From Lachnospiraceae bacterium Phil5 (GTDB lineage Bacteria > Bacillota > Clostridia > TANB77 > CAG-508): a stretch of 64,000 bases of DNA. Made by a program: the position numbers and the translations under genes. Below, in pieces: positions 1 through 9,691 of the stretch. The notes beneath the pieces are model-generated. The model ran no database searches. It was given only the letters and a program-made list of their open reading frames with translations, and was not told where the DNA came from. How positions within the stretch are numbered: position 1 is the first letter of the stretch; each line of letters begins with the position of its first letter. Where the stretch lies: assembly GCA_002633185.1 (NCBI GenBank), contig NWBM01000002.1, positions 626,832 through 690,831 on the forward strand. The letters are read 5' to 3'.

Positions 1-236
1 CCACTAATATCAGCTATTTTATATAGATCACATAGTGCAACAATCATTGCACTATTTAAATCTAGTTCTTCAGAGCAACTTTTACAAAAGAATGTCCAAT
101 CACCATTTGCATCGTGTGATACATATTCAATAGGACTTTGTTTATTCATTATATGTCTACAAGTAAATGTAGCTTTATCCTTTCCATCACTATATTGAAA
201 ATTATCTTCTTTTTTGAATTTATCAAATAACCCCAT
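1..236 (-). CDS. hypothetical protein, truncated by the window edge (MGLFDKFKKEDNFQYSDGKDKATFTCRHIMNKQSPIEY...)
   Basis: Open frame on the minus strand from ATG at 236 to the window edge; strong RBS (TAAGGAGGATATTT) upstream. Confidence 0.65.
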   Translation of the reverse strand, partial: MGLFDKFKKEDNFQYSDGKDKATFTCRHIMNKQSPIEYVSHDANGDWTFFCKSCSEELDLNSAMIVALCDLYKIADIS

Positions 237-255
237 AAATATCCTCCTTAATAAA

Positions 256-1542
256 TTATTTAATCTTTGTATTTTTATATTTTCTATATTCTAAATAACT
301 AAATACTGATATAATTACAATTATAAAGGTTAAAACTGATGTACTTCCATATTGTCCAAATCCTTTTTTGGAAGCAGTACCATCGATTTTCTTTTCTTCA
401 ATTTTATTTTCAGTTTTGTTTTCTTCTTTTTTATCATCAGTTTTATTTTCTGTTTCTTTTGTATCTTCTTTTTTAGAATTTTCATTTTCTTCTTTTTTTT
501 CAGCTATTGTAACAGTTATTTCTTTACTTGCAATATTTCCTAATCTATCTTTTACATAGACTATATATTTTCCACTTTTATCTATTGCAATTTTATTGTT
601 TGTTGTCCAGTTTTCTCTATCTAATGAATATGCTTCTTTAACTAATCCAACACCATCATCTGTTGCTGTTACAATTATATTTTTACCTTGTTGTTCTAAA
701 CTTATTGTTGGTGCTGTATCATCTACTACTAAATATTGCTCTATCCCCTCTGCTGTAAAATTTTCTTCTATATATTCTTTTGCTTTACTATCAGATTTAC
801 AATATATCTTTGCTTTTTCACAATCTTGGAATACTGCACCTTTTATTTCTATTACAGAATTAGGAATTACTATTTTTTCTAAATTCTGACTTCCATCAAA
901 AGCCCCCCAACCAAGTTTAGTTACATAAGTTGGTACATCAAATTCTTTATCTGTCTTTCCAATTGGATATGCAACTAATTCTGTTTTATCTTTACTATAT
1001 AAAATTCCATCTACACTGGTATATTTTGTATTTCCTTGTTCTACAAGTATTTCCGTTAAAGAAGTACATCCTACAAAAGAATTAGCTCCAGAATCAGTAA
1101 GGTTCTTTGGTAATGTGACAGTTGTTAAACTTGTACAACCTGCAAATGAAGCCCAAGTTAATCTTTCTAAATTTTTAGGCAATGATATATTTTTTAGGCT
1201 TGTACATCCACTAAAACAATAATATCCTATTTCATTTAAACTATTTGGAAATTCAATATCTTCTAAATTTGCTAAACCATAAAATACTGACTTTTCTACT
1301 CCTATACTTTCAATACCTTCTTCAATTTTTATATGCTTAACATCATTTCTTGATACTTGAGAAAAACAATTATCCGTTATTTCTCCTGTTCCTATAAAAG
1401 TTAAAGTTCCTGTTTCTGTATTAAAACTCCAGGTATTGTTTTCTGTACTTCCTGTTAATGTTTCTGCATTTACCTTTGAAGTGCAAATAGATAGTATTAT
1501 TGTAATTATTATCCCTACTATAAATAAACTTTTCTTTTTCAT
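256..1542 (-). CDS. Secreted/cell-surface leucine-rich-repeat protein (BspA-like LRR_5), signal peptide and C-terminal TM anchor
   Basis: N-terminal signal peptide; repeats such as 'CFSGCTSLKNISLPKNLERL', 'SFAGCTSLTTVTLPKNL'; Lys/Glu-rich linker then C-terminal TM and basic tail. Confidence 0.85.
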   Translation of the reverse strand: MKKKSLFIVGIIITIILSICTSKVNAETLTGSTENNTWSFNTETGTLTFIGTGEITDNCFSQVSRNDVKHIKIEEGIESIGVEKSVFYGLANLEDIEFPNSLNEIGYYCFSGCTSLKNISLPKNLERLTWASFAGCTSLTTVTLPKNLTDSGANSFVGCTSLTEILVEQGNTKYTSVDGILYSKDKTELVAYPIGKTDKEFDVPTYVTKLGWGAFDGSQNLEKIVIPNSVIEIKGAVFQDCEKAKIYCKSDSKAKEYIEENFTAEGIEQYLVVDDTAPTISLEQQGKNIIVTATDDGVGLVKEAYSLDRENWTTNNKIAIDKSGKYIVYVKDRLGNIASKEITVTIAEKKEENENSKKEDTKETENKTDDKKEENKTENKIEEKKIDGTASKKGFGQYGSTSVLTFIIVIISVFSYLEYRKYKNTKIK

Positions 1543-1810
1543 TTGTTACTCCTCCCTGTTTTTTAGATTTTCCTTTGTATTGTCTAATTCATTATTTTTT
1601 ATTATTGTTAAATAAATTGTACCATAACTATCTCAACAAAAACAATGCTTTAAACAAATTTTATCTAACATATTTTTTACTCTTTCCTTTGCTTTTACCA
1701 AACACTTTCAATACATCTGTCTGCATCTTTTTTAATCATTTGTAAATAGGGATTTTCATTTGTAAGCTTTTTGTAATATCCTTTTCTATTTCAGACGATT
1801 TCTAGAAAAT

Positions 1811-1844
1811 AAAAAAATCAACCATTTTACTGATTGATTTTTTC
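1811..1844 (-). terminator. Intrinsic terminator downstream of the tRNA pair
   Basis: AAAAAATCAACCATTTTACTGATTGATTTTTT hairpin with flanking A/T tracts. Confidence 0.6.
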
Positions 1845-1859
1845 GAATATATTCATTAT

Positions 1860-1934
1860 TGGTTGGGCTGGCTAGATTCGAACTAGCGCATGTCAGAGTC
1901 AAAGTCTGATGCCTTACCGCTTGGCTACAGCCCA
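1860..1934 (-). tRNA. tRNA-Gln (anticodon TTG), CCA encoded
   Basis: Reverse complement TGGGCTGTAGCCAAGCGGTAAGGCATCAGACTTTGACTCTGACATGCGCTAGTTCGAATCTAGCCAGCCCAACCA; anticodon loop CTTTGAC; T-loop TTCGAAT; acceptor TGGGCTG/CAGCCCA. Confidence 0.93.
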
Positions 1935-1953
1935 ATATATTAAATTATTTAGA

Positions 1954-2031
1954 TGGGGTGGAAGATGGGTCTCGAACCCACGACCTCTGGGACCACAATC
2001 CAGCGCTCTAACCAACTGAGCTACATCCACC
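1954..2031 (-). tRNA. tRNA-His (anticodon GTG), CCA encoded
   Basis: Reverse complement GGTGGATGTAGCTCAGTTGGTTAGAGCGCTGGATTGTGGTCCCAGAGGTCGTGGGTTCGAGACCCATCTTCCACCCCA; anticodon loop TTGTGGT; extra G-1. Confidence 0.93.
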
Positions 2032-2132
2032 ATAAGTACGAACTCAAATCGCACTTTCTATTTTACCTCATCTAAATATTTTTGTCAATAGTTTAAAATA
2101 GTTTTAATCAAAATTTTTATTTTTCCGCTAAA

Positions 2133-2804
2133 TTATTGCGCTTCAGCCCTTGCACAAATAATAAGTCTATTTTTACCTGTTGCATCACAAGTATACAAAG
2201 TTACTTCAATAGCACCATTAGTATCTCTTGATACATAACTGTAATCATCACCTGGAGTATAATACTTCTTATAAATAGTATACTCAAGTTTTTTACCTTT
2301 CATATCAGTAATATAAATTTTATCACCTATTTGTAGATTTTTATTTCTTCCAAAGAACATCCAATTGTTGTTATTATGTCCTGCAATTACAACATTTCCC
2401 GGTTGATTAACTTCTGGTCCATAAATTTTTACAATAGAAAGTTCAATTGCACGTGCACTTGTTGTTTCTTGTAAAATTGGATATTTAATTCCTGTTTTAA
2501 GAATTTCTAATTTACCAGCAACTGGAAAGCCCTTGTATGTTAGTGGAACTGCATTATTATTTGAATTACCATTATTGCTTGGTGGCACATAATTAGTATT
2601 TGGATTAGTATTCTCTGTAGGTGTTTCTGGTACCTCTTCTTCACTTACATCAACAATTAACTTATCAAATTCTTCATCAAGAAATTTCTCCGCATCAGAT
2701 ACTTTTTTATATGAAGTGTAATAAGTATAAATTAGATATCCACCTGCTACAATAACTGCTATTACTAATATAATTAAAATTGTATTTAATACTTTTTTAT
2801 ACAT
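2133..2804 (-). CDS. Class D/E-like sortase
   Basis: N-terminal TM; 'NVVIAGHNNNNWMFFGRN' (catalytic His) and 'VTLYTCDATGKNRLIICAR' (TLxTC...R). Confidence 0.85.
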   Translation of the reverse strand: MYKKVLNTILIILVIAVIVAGGYLIYTYYTSYKKVSDAEKFLDEEFDKLIVDVSEEEVPETPTENTNPNTNYVPPSNNGNSNNNAVPLTYKGFPVAGKLEILKTGIKYPILQETTSARAIELSIVKIYGPEVNQPGNVVIAGHNNNNWMFFGRNKNLQIGDKIYITDMKGKKLEYTIYKKYYTPGDDYSYVSRDTNGAIEVTLYTCDATGKNRLIICARAEAQ

Positions 2805-2885
2805 TTAATAATATCCTCCGAATTCTATATAATAAACTATATACCTTTGTTGATATTTTAAAAATGCCTACTTACTCTTTAGTTT

Positions 2886-3236
2886 TTATTCAGCAACTTT
2901 TGTACCTAATTTTTTTCCAGCTAATATATGATAATGTAAATGTTTAACCTCTTGTCCCCCATTTTCTCCACAGTTTGCTACAACTCTGAATCCTTCTTCA
3001 TCAATATTTAGCTTTTTAGCAATTTCGTTTATTGCTTTGTGAATGCTTTTTACATATTCGTAATCTTCTTCACTTTCAAGTTTTACAATTGATTCAATAT
3101 GCTTTTTAGGAATTACTAATACATGAATTGGTGTAACTGGATGTATGTCATAAAAAGCTAATACTTTTTCGTCTTCATATACTTTATTTGATGGAATTTC
3201 TCCATTTATTATTTTACAAAAAATACAATTATCCAT
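2886..3236 (-). CDS. hinT: HIT family protein (HinT-like)
   Basis: 'CIFCKIINGEIPSNKVYED' and 'HLHYHILAG' HIT motif; ATG at 3236 with AAGGAGA RBS. The longer ORF in the track reads into a repeat. Confidence 0.9.
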   Translation of the reverse strand: MDNCIFCKIINGEIPSNKVYEDEKVLAFYDIHPVTPIHVLVIPKKHIESIVKLESEEDYEYVKSIHKAINEIAKKLNIDEEGFRVVANCGENGGQEVKHLHYHILAGKKLGTKVAE

Positions 3237-3278
3237 AATTTTTTTATCTCCTTTTCGTCTTGTCTGTGTCCTGTCTGT

Positions 3279-3323
3279 GGACGGGGACAAAAGTGGACAA
3301 AATGTCCGATTTTGTCCCCGTCC
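3279..3323. repeat. G-rich inverted-repeat hairpin, family B copy 1
   Basis: GGACGGGGACAAAA ... TTTTGTCCCCGTCC, 14-nt perfect arms; inner TGGACA/TGTCC. Confidence 0.8.
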
Positions 3324-3339
3324 CCAAATAGGACATTTT

Positions 3340-5109
3340 TTATTCTAGAACAGCCTTAATTCTTCTAACTCCAGCCGAACTAGCTTCTTCCTTTTTAATT
3401 TTGAAAGTTCCAAGTTCAGACGTATTAGAAACATGAGGTCCCCCGCATATTTCAAGTGATACATCACCAATTTTATAAACTGAAACTATGTCTGGGTATC
3501 TTTCTATAAATTGACATTCAGCTCCCATCTTTACTGCTTCTTCTTTTGGCATTTCTAATCTTTCAACTGGAATTGCCATTTTTATATATTCATTAACTAA
3601 GTCTTCAGCTTGTTTCTTTTGCTCATCTGTCATTTTTTCATCTTGAGTAAAGTCAAATCTCATTCTTTCTGCTGTGATGTTGCTTCCTCTTTGATGAACA
3701 TGTGCTCCTAAAACTACTTTTAATGCTGCATTTAGAAGATGTGTTGCTGTATGATATTTAGTTTCCATTTCTCCTGATGAAGCTAAACCACCTTTGAATT
3801 TTTGTTCTGAACCTGCTCTTGATTTTGCTTGATGTTCTTCAAATTTTGCTTTGAATCCAGCCATATCAACTTTTAAGCCTTGTTCTTTTGCAAGTTCTTC
3901 AGTTAATTCAATTGGAAATCCATAAGTATCATATAATCTGAATGCTGTATCTTTATCAATTTCATTATTTTGAATGTTTTTGCTTATTTTTTCAAATTCT
4001 CTTAAACCTTTTTCAAGAGTTCTGTTGAATTTTATTTTTTCATTTTTTAAAGCATCTAAAATGAAATCTTTGTTTCTGTCTAATTCTAAGTAATATTGCT
4101 TATACTCGTTTATTACAATATTTGCTAATTCTTGCTCCCAATTTGATTCAATATTTATATCGATTTGACGAGCATATCTTATCATTCTTCTAATTAATCT
4201 TCTTAATATATAACCTTGATCTTTATTAGAAGGCATTATTTTTGCGTCATCACCTAGAATCATTACGACAGCTCTAATGTGATCTGCAATAATTCTCATG
4301 AATTTTGTGTATTTTTCATCATCATATTTTTTATTTGATACTTCTTCAATTTTTGAAATTATATTTTTCCAAATTGATGATTTGTAATTATCTGTTTGTC
4401 CTTCTAGAATTGCAGTTACTCTTTCTACACCCATTCCAGTATCAACATTTTTGTTTTTTAACTGAGTAAATGTTCCATCTGGATTGTGCATATATTGCAT
4501 AAATACGTTGTTCCAAATTTCTACCCAATTGTCGTTCTCTGGATCGAATTTTTCTGGAATAGCTTCAGTGCTTCTCCAGTAGAAAATTTCTGTATCTGAA
4601 CCACATGGTCCTGTTGATTCCATGTTTGGCCACCAGTTGTCATCTTCACCTAAATATGCAATTCTTTCTTCTGGAATACCTTGTTCCATCCATATTTTTG
4701 CAGCTTCTGTATCAGCTGGAATCATATCATTTCCTTTAAACACAGTTACAGCAAGTCTTTCAACTGGAATATTTAAATGTTTTGTTAATAATTCAAAACT
4801 CCATTTTATAGATTCTTCTTTAAAATAATCTCCTAAAGACCAGTTTCCAAGCATTTCGAAAAATGTGTGGTGTGTTGTATCTCCAACCTCGTCTAAATCG
4901 TTTGTTCTAAAACATTTTTGAACATCTGTTAATCGTGTTCCTTCAGGATGTGGTTCACCTTTTAAATAAGGTACCAATGGTTGCATTCCAGCCACATTAA
5001 ATAAAACTGTTGGATCATTTTCCGGAATAATTGGCGCACTTGGAATTATTTTGTGACCTTTACTTTCAAAAAAATTTAAATATGTATCTTTTAAATTTAT
5101 AGTTTCCAT
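3340..5109 (-). CDS. alaS: Alanine--tRNA ligase, short form
   Basis: Class II AlaRS catalytic core ('FNVAGMQPLVPYLKGE', 'FFEMLGNWSLGDYFKEE'), editing motifs HTATH and CGGPH; ends right after the editing domain. Confidence 0.93.
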   Translation of the reverse strand: METINLKDTYLNFFESKGHKIIPSAPIIPENDPTVLFNVAGMQPLVPYLKGEPHPEGTRLTDVQKCFRTNDLDEVGDTTHHTFFEMLGNWSLGDYFKEESIKWSFELLTKHLNIPVERLAVTVFKGNDMIPADTEAAKIWMEQGIPEERIAYLGEDDNWWPNMESTGPCGSDTEIFYWRSTEAIPEKFDPENDNWVEIWNNVFMQYMHNPDGTFTQLKNKNVDTGMGVERVTAILEGQTDNYKSSIWKNIISKIEEVSNKKYDDEKYTKFMRIIADHIRAVVMILGDDAKIMPSNKDQGYILRRLIRRMIRYARQIDINIESNWEQELANIVINEYKQYYLELDRNKDFILDALKNEKIKFNRTLEKGLREFEKISKNIQNNEIDKDTAFRLYDTYGFPIELTEELAKEQGLKVDMAGFKAKFEEHQAKSRAGSEQKFKGGLASSGEMETKYHTATHLLNAALKVVLGAHVHQRGSNITAERMRFDFTQDEKMTDEQKKQAEDLVNEYIKMAIPVERLEMPKEEAVKMGAECQFIERYPDIVSVYKIGDVSLEICGGPHVSNTSELGTFKIKKEEASSAGVRRIKAVLE

Positions 5110-5175
5110 TATATTCCCTTCTTTTTGCTAATTTCTAATAATACAAAATCTTTTCAAATTATATAATAAAGTTAA

Positions 5176-6504
5176 TTAATTTGCAATAAAATTTCCTATC
5201 AATCTATTTTTTTCTGCATATGTAATATTAACTCTTGCTATACAATTTTCTAAATGTTCATTTTCCGCTTCTGCCCATACTTCTATATAATTTGTTGTAT
5301 GGCCTTTGAAATATTTGCCATCTTTTTCTTCAAATAATACTTCTACATTTTTTCCAATATATTTTGAATTATACCATTCTTCATTTTCATCTGATAACTC
5401 TAATAATTTTTTACTTCTTTGCTCTTTTATTGTTCCATCTATTTGATTTGGCATTACATCTGCTTTTGTGCCTTTTCTTTGTGAATATTTGAAAATATGC
5501 ATTTTGTAAAATTCGATTCTTTTTAAGAATTCATATGTTTCGTTAAATTCTTCTTCAGTTTCACCTGGGAATCCCACTATTACATCTGTTGTTAATGCTG
5601 CATTTGGGAACTTTTCTCTTAATAGTTTAGTTCCTTCTTCAAACTCCTTAGTTGTATATCTTCTATTCATTCTTTTTAATGTTTCATCACATCCACTTTG
5701 TAATGATAAATGAAAATGATCACATATTTTATCTAATTTTGATAGTCTGTTTACAAATTCTTCTGTAATAATTTTAGGCTCTATTGATCCCAAACGGATT
5801 CGTTTTAATCCTTCAATTTCGTTTAATTTTTCTAGTAAATCTATCAAACCAATGTCTTCTTTAAAATCTTTTCCATAAGATGCAATATGTATACCTGTAA
5901 TTACGACTTCTTGTAAGCCATTTTCCACAATTTGTTTTACTTCTGTTATAACATTTTCCATCTTTCTACTTCTAACTCTTCCACGAGCATATGGAATTAT
6001 ACAATATGAGCAAAATCTGTCGCATCCATCTTGAACTTTTATAACAGCTCTTGTTTTTTCAGTGTATGTTGTTGGGCCAAATTCAACGAAATCTTTTTGA
6101 TGCATTACATCTGAAATATAAGTGTATGAATTTATTTCTGCAACTGCATTTTCTCTATCATTAATATATTTTTCAACAATTTCAACAATATCTTTTTTCT
6201 CATTGTTTCCAATAATTAAATCTATTTCTTGCATTTTATTTAATTCATCTTTTCCAACTTGAACATAACATCCACATGCAACAAGAATTGATGCTGGATT
6301 TATATCTTTTACTCTTCTTAACATTTGTCTAGACTTTCTATCTGCAATATTAGTAACAGTACAAGTGTTAACAACATAAACATCAGCTTTATCTTCATGA
6401 TTTACCACTTCATATCTACATTTCATAAACTCTTGCGCCATTGCATTTGTTTCATATTGATTAACTTTACATCCAAGTGAAATAAAAGCGACTTTTCTTG
6501 CCAT
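5176..6504 (-). CDS. mtaB: tRNA (t6A37) methylthiotransferase MtaB
   Basis: 'VAFISLGCKVNQYETNAM', radical SAM 'CDRFCSYCIIPYARGRVRSR', TRAM-like C-terminus; ATG at 6504. Confidence 0.9.
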   Translation of the reverse strand: MARKVAFISLGCKVNQYETNAMAQEFMKCRYEVVNHEDKADVYVVNTCTVTNIADRKSRQMLRRVKDINPASILVACGCYVQVGKDELNKMQEIDLIIGNNEKKDIVEIVEKYINDRENAVAEINSYTYISDVMHQKDFVEFGPTTYTEKTRAVIKVQDGCDRFCSYCIIPYARGRVRSRKMENVITEVKQIVENGLQEVVITGIHIASYGKDFKEDIGLIDLLEKLNEIEGLKRIRLGSIEPKIITEEFVNRLSKLDKICDHFHLSLQSGCDETLKRMNRRYTTKEFEEGTKLLREKFPNAALTTDVIVGFPGETEEEFNETYEFLKRIEFYKMHIFKYSQRKGTKADVMPNQIDGTIKEQRSKKLLELSDENEEWYNSKYIGKNVEVLFEEKDGKYFKGHTTNYIEVWAEAENEHLENCIARVNITYAEKNRLIGNFIAN

Positions 6505-6587
6505 TTTTGAATAATTCACTCCCTTTTTATATAATAAAATATACTTGCAATATTATATCACAAAATATAATTAATAGCAAGGGACAA

Positions 6588-6623
6588 TTGGGGACAGATT
6601 AGTATTACCTAACCTGTCCCCAA
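6588..6623. repeat. G-rich inverted-repeat hairpin, family B copy 2
   Basis: TTGGGGACAG-ATTAGTATTACCTAAC-CTGTCCCCAA perfect 10-nt arms. Confidence 0.75.
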
Positions 6624-6630
6624 AATCTAT

Positions 6631-7971
6631 TTAATTTGATGTAGTTGTATTTGAAGCAGAATTTGTTTGTGCTTCAGTAACTGTACCATATGCAGGAACT
6701 GCATACATTGTACTGTCTAATTTTTGTATAACTTTCTTATATGTTTCATACACACTCTTGTAATTTCCTAAATATTCTCCAATATGTTCATTACTAAATG
6801 GTATTACTTTAAAGTTTCTCCATGTGTTTTTGTTGTAATATGTAAATATAAGTTCATTTTTTACATCACTTATTTTAATTTTTACATCACTACCTTTAGT
6901 AGTTTTTGTAATTTTTAATGAACTCATTAATCCTACCATTTTGTTGTAATTCTGGTCTTGTAATTGTGCTGATACAAAGTTTCCTAATGAATAGAAAACT
7001 ATTGTATCCCCTATCCATTCAACTGGTTGAATTACGTGTGGATGCGCTCCAATTACTATATTTACTCCATTTTCAGCTAAGAATTTAGCCATGTCTTTTT
7101 CGTATGCTGTTGGTGTATGTGTGTATTCAACTCCCCAGTGCATTGCAACCATTAATACATCAACTTGGTCTCTTACTGCTTCAATATCTTTCTTAACTTG
7201 TTCTTTATATTTTTGATAATTTGTATCTTTTGCTGGATCATTTAAACTTAAATCTGTTGGCCATACATTACATAAATATTCTTTTCCTTTTGGAACAGGA
7301 ATTCCATTTGTTCCATATGTATAGCTAAGCATCGAATACGATATTCCATTTATAGATTTTATTCTAACTTTATTTTTTTCTTCAAATGATGAATAACTTC
7401 CTACAGCTAGTGCTTCATCTTCATGTTTCTTCCAGTATTCAGCTGAATTTAATACTGCTTTTTCTCCTCTATCCATTGTATGATTTGTAGCTAAACTTAC
7501 CAAATTGAAGCCAGCATCTAGCATTGCATCTCCAACTTCTTGTGGTGAATTAAATGTTGGGTAATCTGATACTCCCATTTCACTTCCACCTAAGATTGTT
7601 TCCTGATTATAATATTTTAAATCATATCCTGAAACTGCTTGTTTAATGTACTCAATTATTGGTTTGAAATCATATCCGTTTCCACCTGCTAGTCTGTTTG
7701 CATCTTTGTAAATACTACTGTGAATTAAATTATCTCCTACCATTACTAATGTAGCTGAAGTAGTGGTTTCCTGTTCTTCAACTTTTGCACTTTGTGATGA
7801 TTGTGCTTTTCCTCCATTTGTTGTATTTGCATTCTTACCAGATATTTTATCTGCAAAAATTTTTATTGCAAATACTAACGCAATTATCAATAAAATAAGT
7901 GTTAATAACTTCAAGCGAGCTTGTTGTCTTCTTCTCTTTTTTGATATTTTCGCCATTTTTTCATCCCCCAT
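6631..7971 (-). CDS. CapA family protein (poly-gamma-glutamate biosynthesis-type metallophosphoesterase), membrane anchored
   Basis: 'LVMVGDNLIHSSIYKDA', 'NLVSLATNHTMDRG', 'VAMHWGVEYTHTPT', 'VIGAHPHVIQPVE', 'FYSLGNFVS'. Confidence 0.88.
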   Translation of the reverse strand: MGDEKMAKISKKRRRQQARLKLLTLILLIIALVFAIKIFADKISGKNANTTNGGKAQSSQSAKVEEQETTTSATLVMVGDNLIHSSIYKDANRLAGGNGYDFKPIIEYIKQAVSGYDLKYYNQETILGGSEMGVSDYPTFNSPQEVGDAMLDAGFNLVSLATNHTMDRGEKAVLNSAEYWKKHEDEALAVGSYSSFEEKNKVRIKSINGISYSMLSYTYGTNGIPVPKGKEYLCNVWPTDLSLNDPAKDTNYQKYKEQVKKDIEAVRDQVDVLMVAMHWGVEYTHTPTAYEKDMAKFLAENGVNIVIGAHPHVIQPVEWIGDTIVFYSLGNFVSAQLQDQNYNKMVGLMSSLKITKTTKGSDVKIKISDVKNELIFTYYNKNTWRNFKVIPFSNEHIGEYLGNYKSVYETYKKVIQKLDSTMYAVPAYGTVTEAQTNSASNTTTSN

Positions 7972-8084
7972 TTTCCCCTTTTTTATTCGCAGTTCTATAT
8001 TATCATAATTTGTCGAAAAATGGCAATAGGATTTTAGAATAGTTTTTTAGTTCTTGCATAAGCTTTACAAATTGGAGGTGTTAT

Positions 8085-8876
8085 ATGAACTTCATAAAAA
8101 ATAACAAGAAAAAATTAATTATTTTTTTATCTATTTTAAGTTGCTTTGTTTTAATTTTTGTTTGCACTAAATCATTTGGTATGCAGCATTATTATAATTT
8201 AAATTTTTCCACTGGGTTGGTTACAGCTAGTAAATTAAATGTTAGAAGTGGACCTGGTACTGCTTATTCTGTTGTTACAACCGTTAATAAAGGTGAATAT
8301 GTTAGAGTTTTTGCCGGTGTTGGTAGCTGGTATATTGTTCAGGTTGAAGGCGATTATGTTGGGGCTGTTAGTCAAAAATATATTAAGCCTATTTATCCTA
8401 ATACTGGTTCAAGTGGTGGTACAGGTGGCAGTAGTGGTTCAGGCTCATCTTCATCAGGTGAATCTGGTAGTAATTCATCAAACACAGCGTCTCTTACAGC
8501 TGATGAATTAGAAACTTTCAATTTAATTAATCAAGAACGTAATAAAAATGGTTTAGCAAGTTTGAAAATTGATGCAGAAGTTCAACGTGTTGCAAGAATT
8601 AAAGCTCAAGATTTGGTTAATAATAATTATTTTGCTCATGAATCTCCTACTTATGGTACGCCTTTTAATATGCTTAAGAATTTTGGTATTTCATATAAAT
8701 CTGCTGGGGAAAATTTAGCAGGCAATTCTAGTAATTCTGGTGCTGTAAATGCATGGATGAATTCTTCTGGGCACAGGGCTAATATTTTGAATAGTAGTTA
8801 TAATTATACTGGACTCGCTGTTGTTAGTAGTCCTAAGTATGGGAAAATTTATGTTCAGATGTTTATTGGAAGATAA
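8085..8876 (+). CDS. Secreted SH3b domain plus CAP/SCP-domain protein
   Basis: Signal peptide; 'LNVRSGPGTAYSVVTTVNKGEYVRV' SH3b; Ser/Gly linker; 'FNLINQERNKNGLASLKID...YFAHESP...AGENLAG...WMNSSGHRANIL' CAP domain. Confidence 0.9.
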   Translation: MNFIKNNKKKLIIFLSILSCFVLIFVCTKSFGMQHYYNLNFSTGLVTASKLNVRSGPGTAYSVVTTVNKGEYVRVFAGVGSWYIVQVEGDYVGAVSQKYIKPIYPNTGSSGGTGGSSGSGSSSSGESGSNSSNTASLTADELETFNLINQERNKNGLASLKIDAEVQRVARIKAQDLVNNNYFAHESPTYGTPFNMLKNFGISYKSAGENLAGNSSNSGAVNAWMNSSGHRANILNSSYNYTGLAVVSSPKYGKIYVQMFIGR

Positions 8877-8921
8877 AAAGTAATTTTGTCTAGACTTTGA
8901 AATCTAGATAAAATTACTTTT
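8875..8921 (+). terminator. Intrinsic terminator
   Basis: AAAAAGTAATTTTGTCTAGA-CTTTGAAA-TCTAGATAAAATTACTTTTTT. Confidence 0.8.
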
Positions 8922-8967
8922 TTATTTTAAGATTTCATAATCTATATTAGCTTTTACAAATTTTCAA

Positions 8968-8996
8968 TTGACATTCCTCGCATTTAGCCATATACT
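8968..8996 (+). promoter_or_regulatory. Sigma70/SigA promoter of the por operon
   Basis: TTGACA-17 nt-TATACT, upstream of porC ATG at 9031. Confidence 0.75.
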
Positions 8997-9030
8997 AAAC
9001 ATGTAAATCTATTTAAGGAGGTAATATTAC

Positions 9031-9612
9031 ATGAATGATTTAATCGAAATCAGATGGCATGGTAGAGGTGGTCAAGGTGCTAAAACAGCTTCACTTTTAC
9101 TAGCAGACGCAGCTTTCAACACTGGTAAATACATTCAAGGTTTCCCTGAATATGGACCAGAAAGAATGGGAGCTCCAATTACAGCATACAACCGTATTAG
9201 CAGTACACCTATTACTATTCACAGTAATATTTATGAACCAGATTATGTTGTTGTTGTTGATGATGGCTTATTAGATGTTGTTGACGTTACAGCAGGTCTA
9301 AAAGAATCTGGAGCAATTGTTATTAACACAACTAAAACTGGAGATGAACTAAAATCTAAACTAAAAGATTACAAAGGAAGCATTTACACAATAGATGCTA
9401 GAAAAGTTTCTATTGAAGCACTTGGTAAGTATTTTCCAAATACACCAATGCTTGCAGCTATTGTTAAAGTAAGTGGAATTATGAACGAAGATGATTTTGT
9501 TAAAGATATGGAAGGTTCTTTCAAGCACAAGTTTGCTAAAAAACCTGAAGTTATAGAAGGAAATATGAAAGCAATAAAACTTGCGTTAGAGCAAGTAACT
9601 AAAATAAATTAA
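9031..9612 (+). CDS. porC: Pyruvate/2-oxoacid:ferredoxin oxidoreductase gamma subunit
   Basis: 'EIRWHGRGGQGAKTASLLLADAAF' gamma signature; first gene of the Por operon. Confidence 0.9.
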   Translation: MNDLIEIRWHGRGGQGAKTASLLLADAAFNTGKYIQGFPEYGPERMGAPITAYNRISSTPITIHSNIYEPDYVVVVDDGLLDVVDVTAGLKESGAIVINTTKTGDELKSKLKDYKGSIYTIDARKVSIEALGKYFPNTPMLAAIVKVSGIMNEDDFVKDMEGSFKHKFAKKPEVIEGNMKAIKLALEQVTKIN

Positions 9613-9645
9613 AATTTTTTAGGCAACCATCCAATAAACTATGAT

Positions 9646-9675
9646 GATGTTTTTTGGAGGTGTCCAAAAAAATCT
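9646..9675 (+). repeat. 30-nt element family A, copy A1
   Basis: GATGTTTTTTGGAGGTGTCCAAAAAAATCT between porC and porD. Confidence 0.85.
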
Positions 9676-9691
9676 GGAAAGGAGAATTAAA

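Noticed and set aside
352-889. Plus-strand ORFs (352-543, 368-559, 596-889) opposite the LRR gene
   Set aside because: Low-complexity antisense of a Lys/Glu-rich coding region; no RBS or plausible protein.
3237-3290. Extended N-terminus of HinT (MSPSTDRTQTRRKGDKKI)
   Set aside because: Comes from a family B repeat; good RBS and canonical start lie at 3236.
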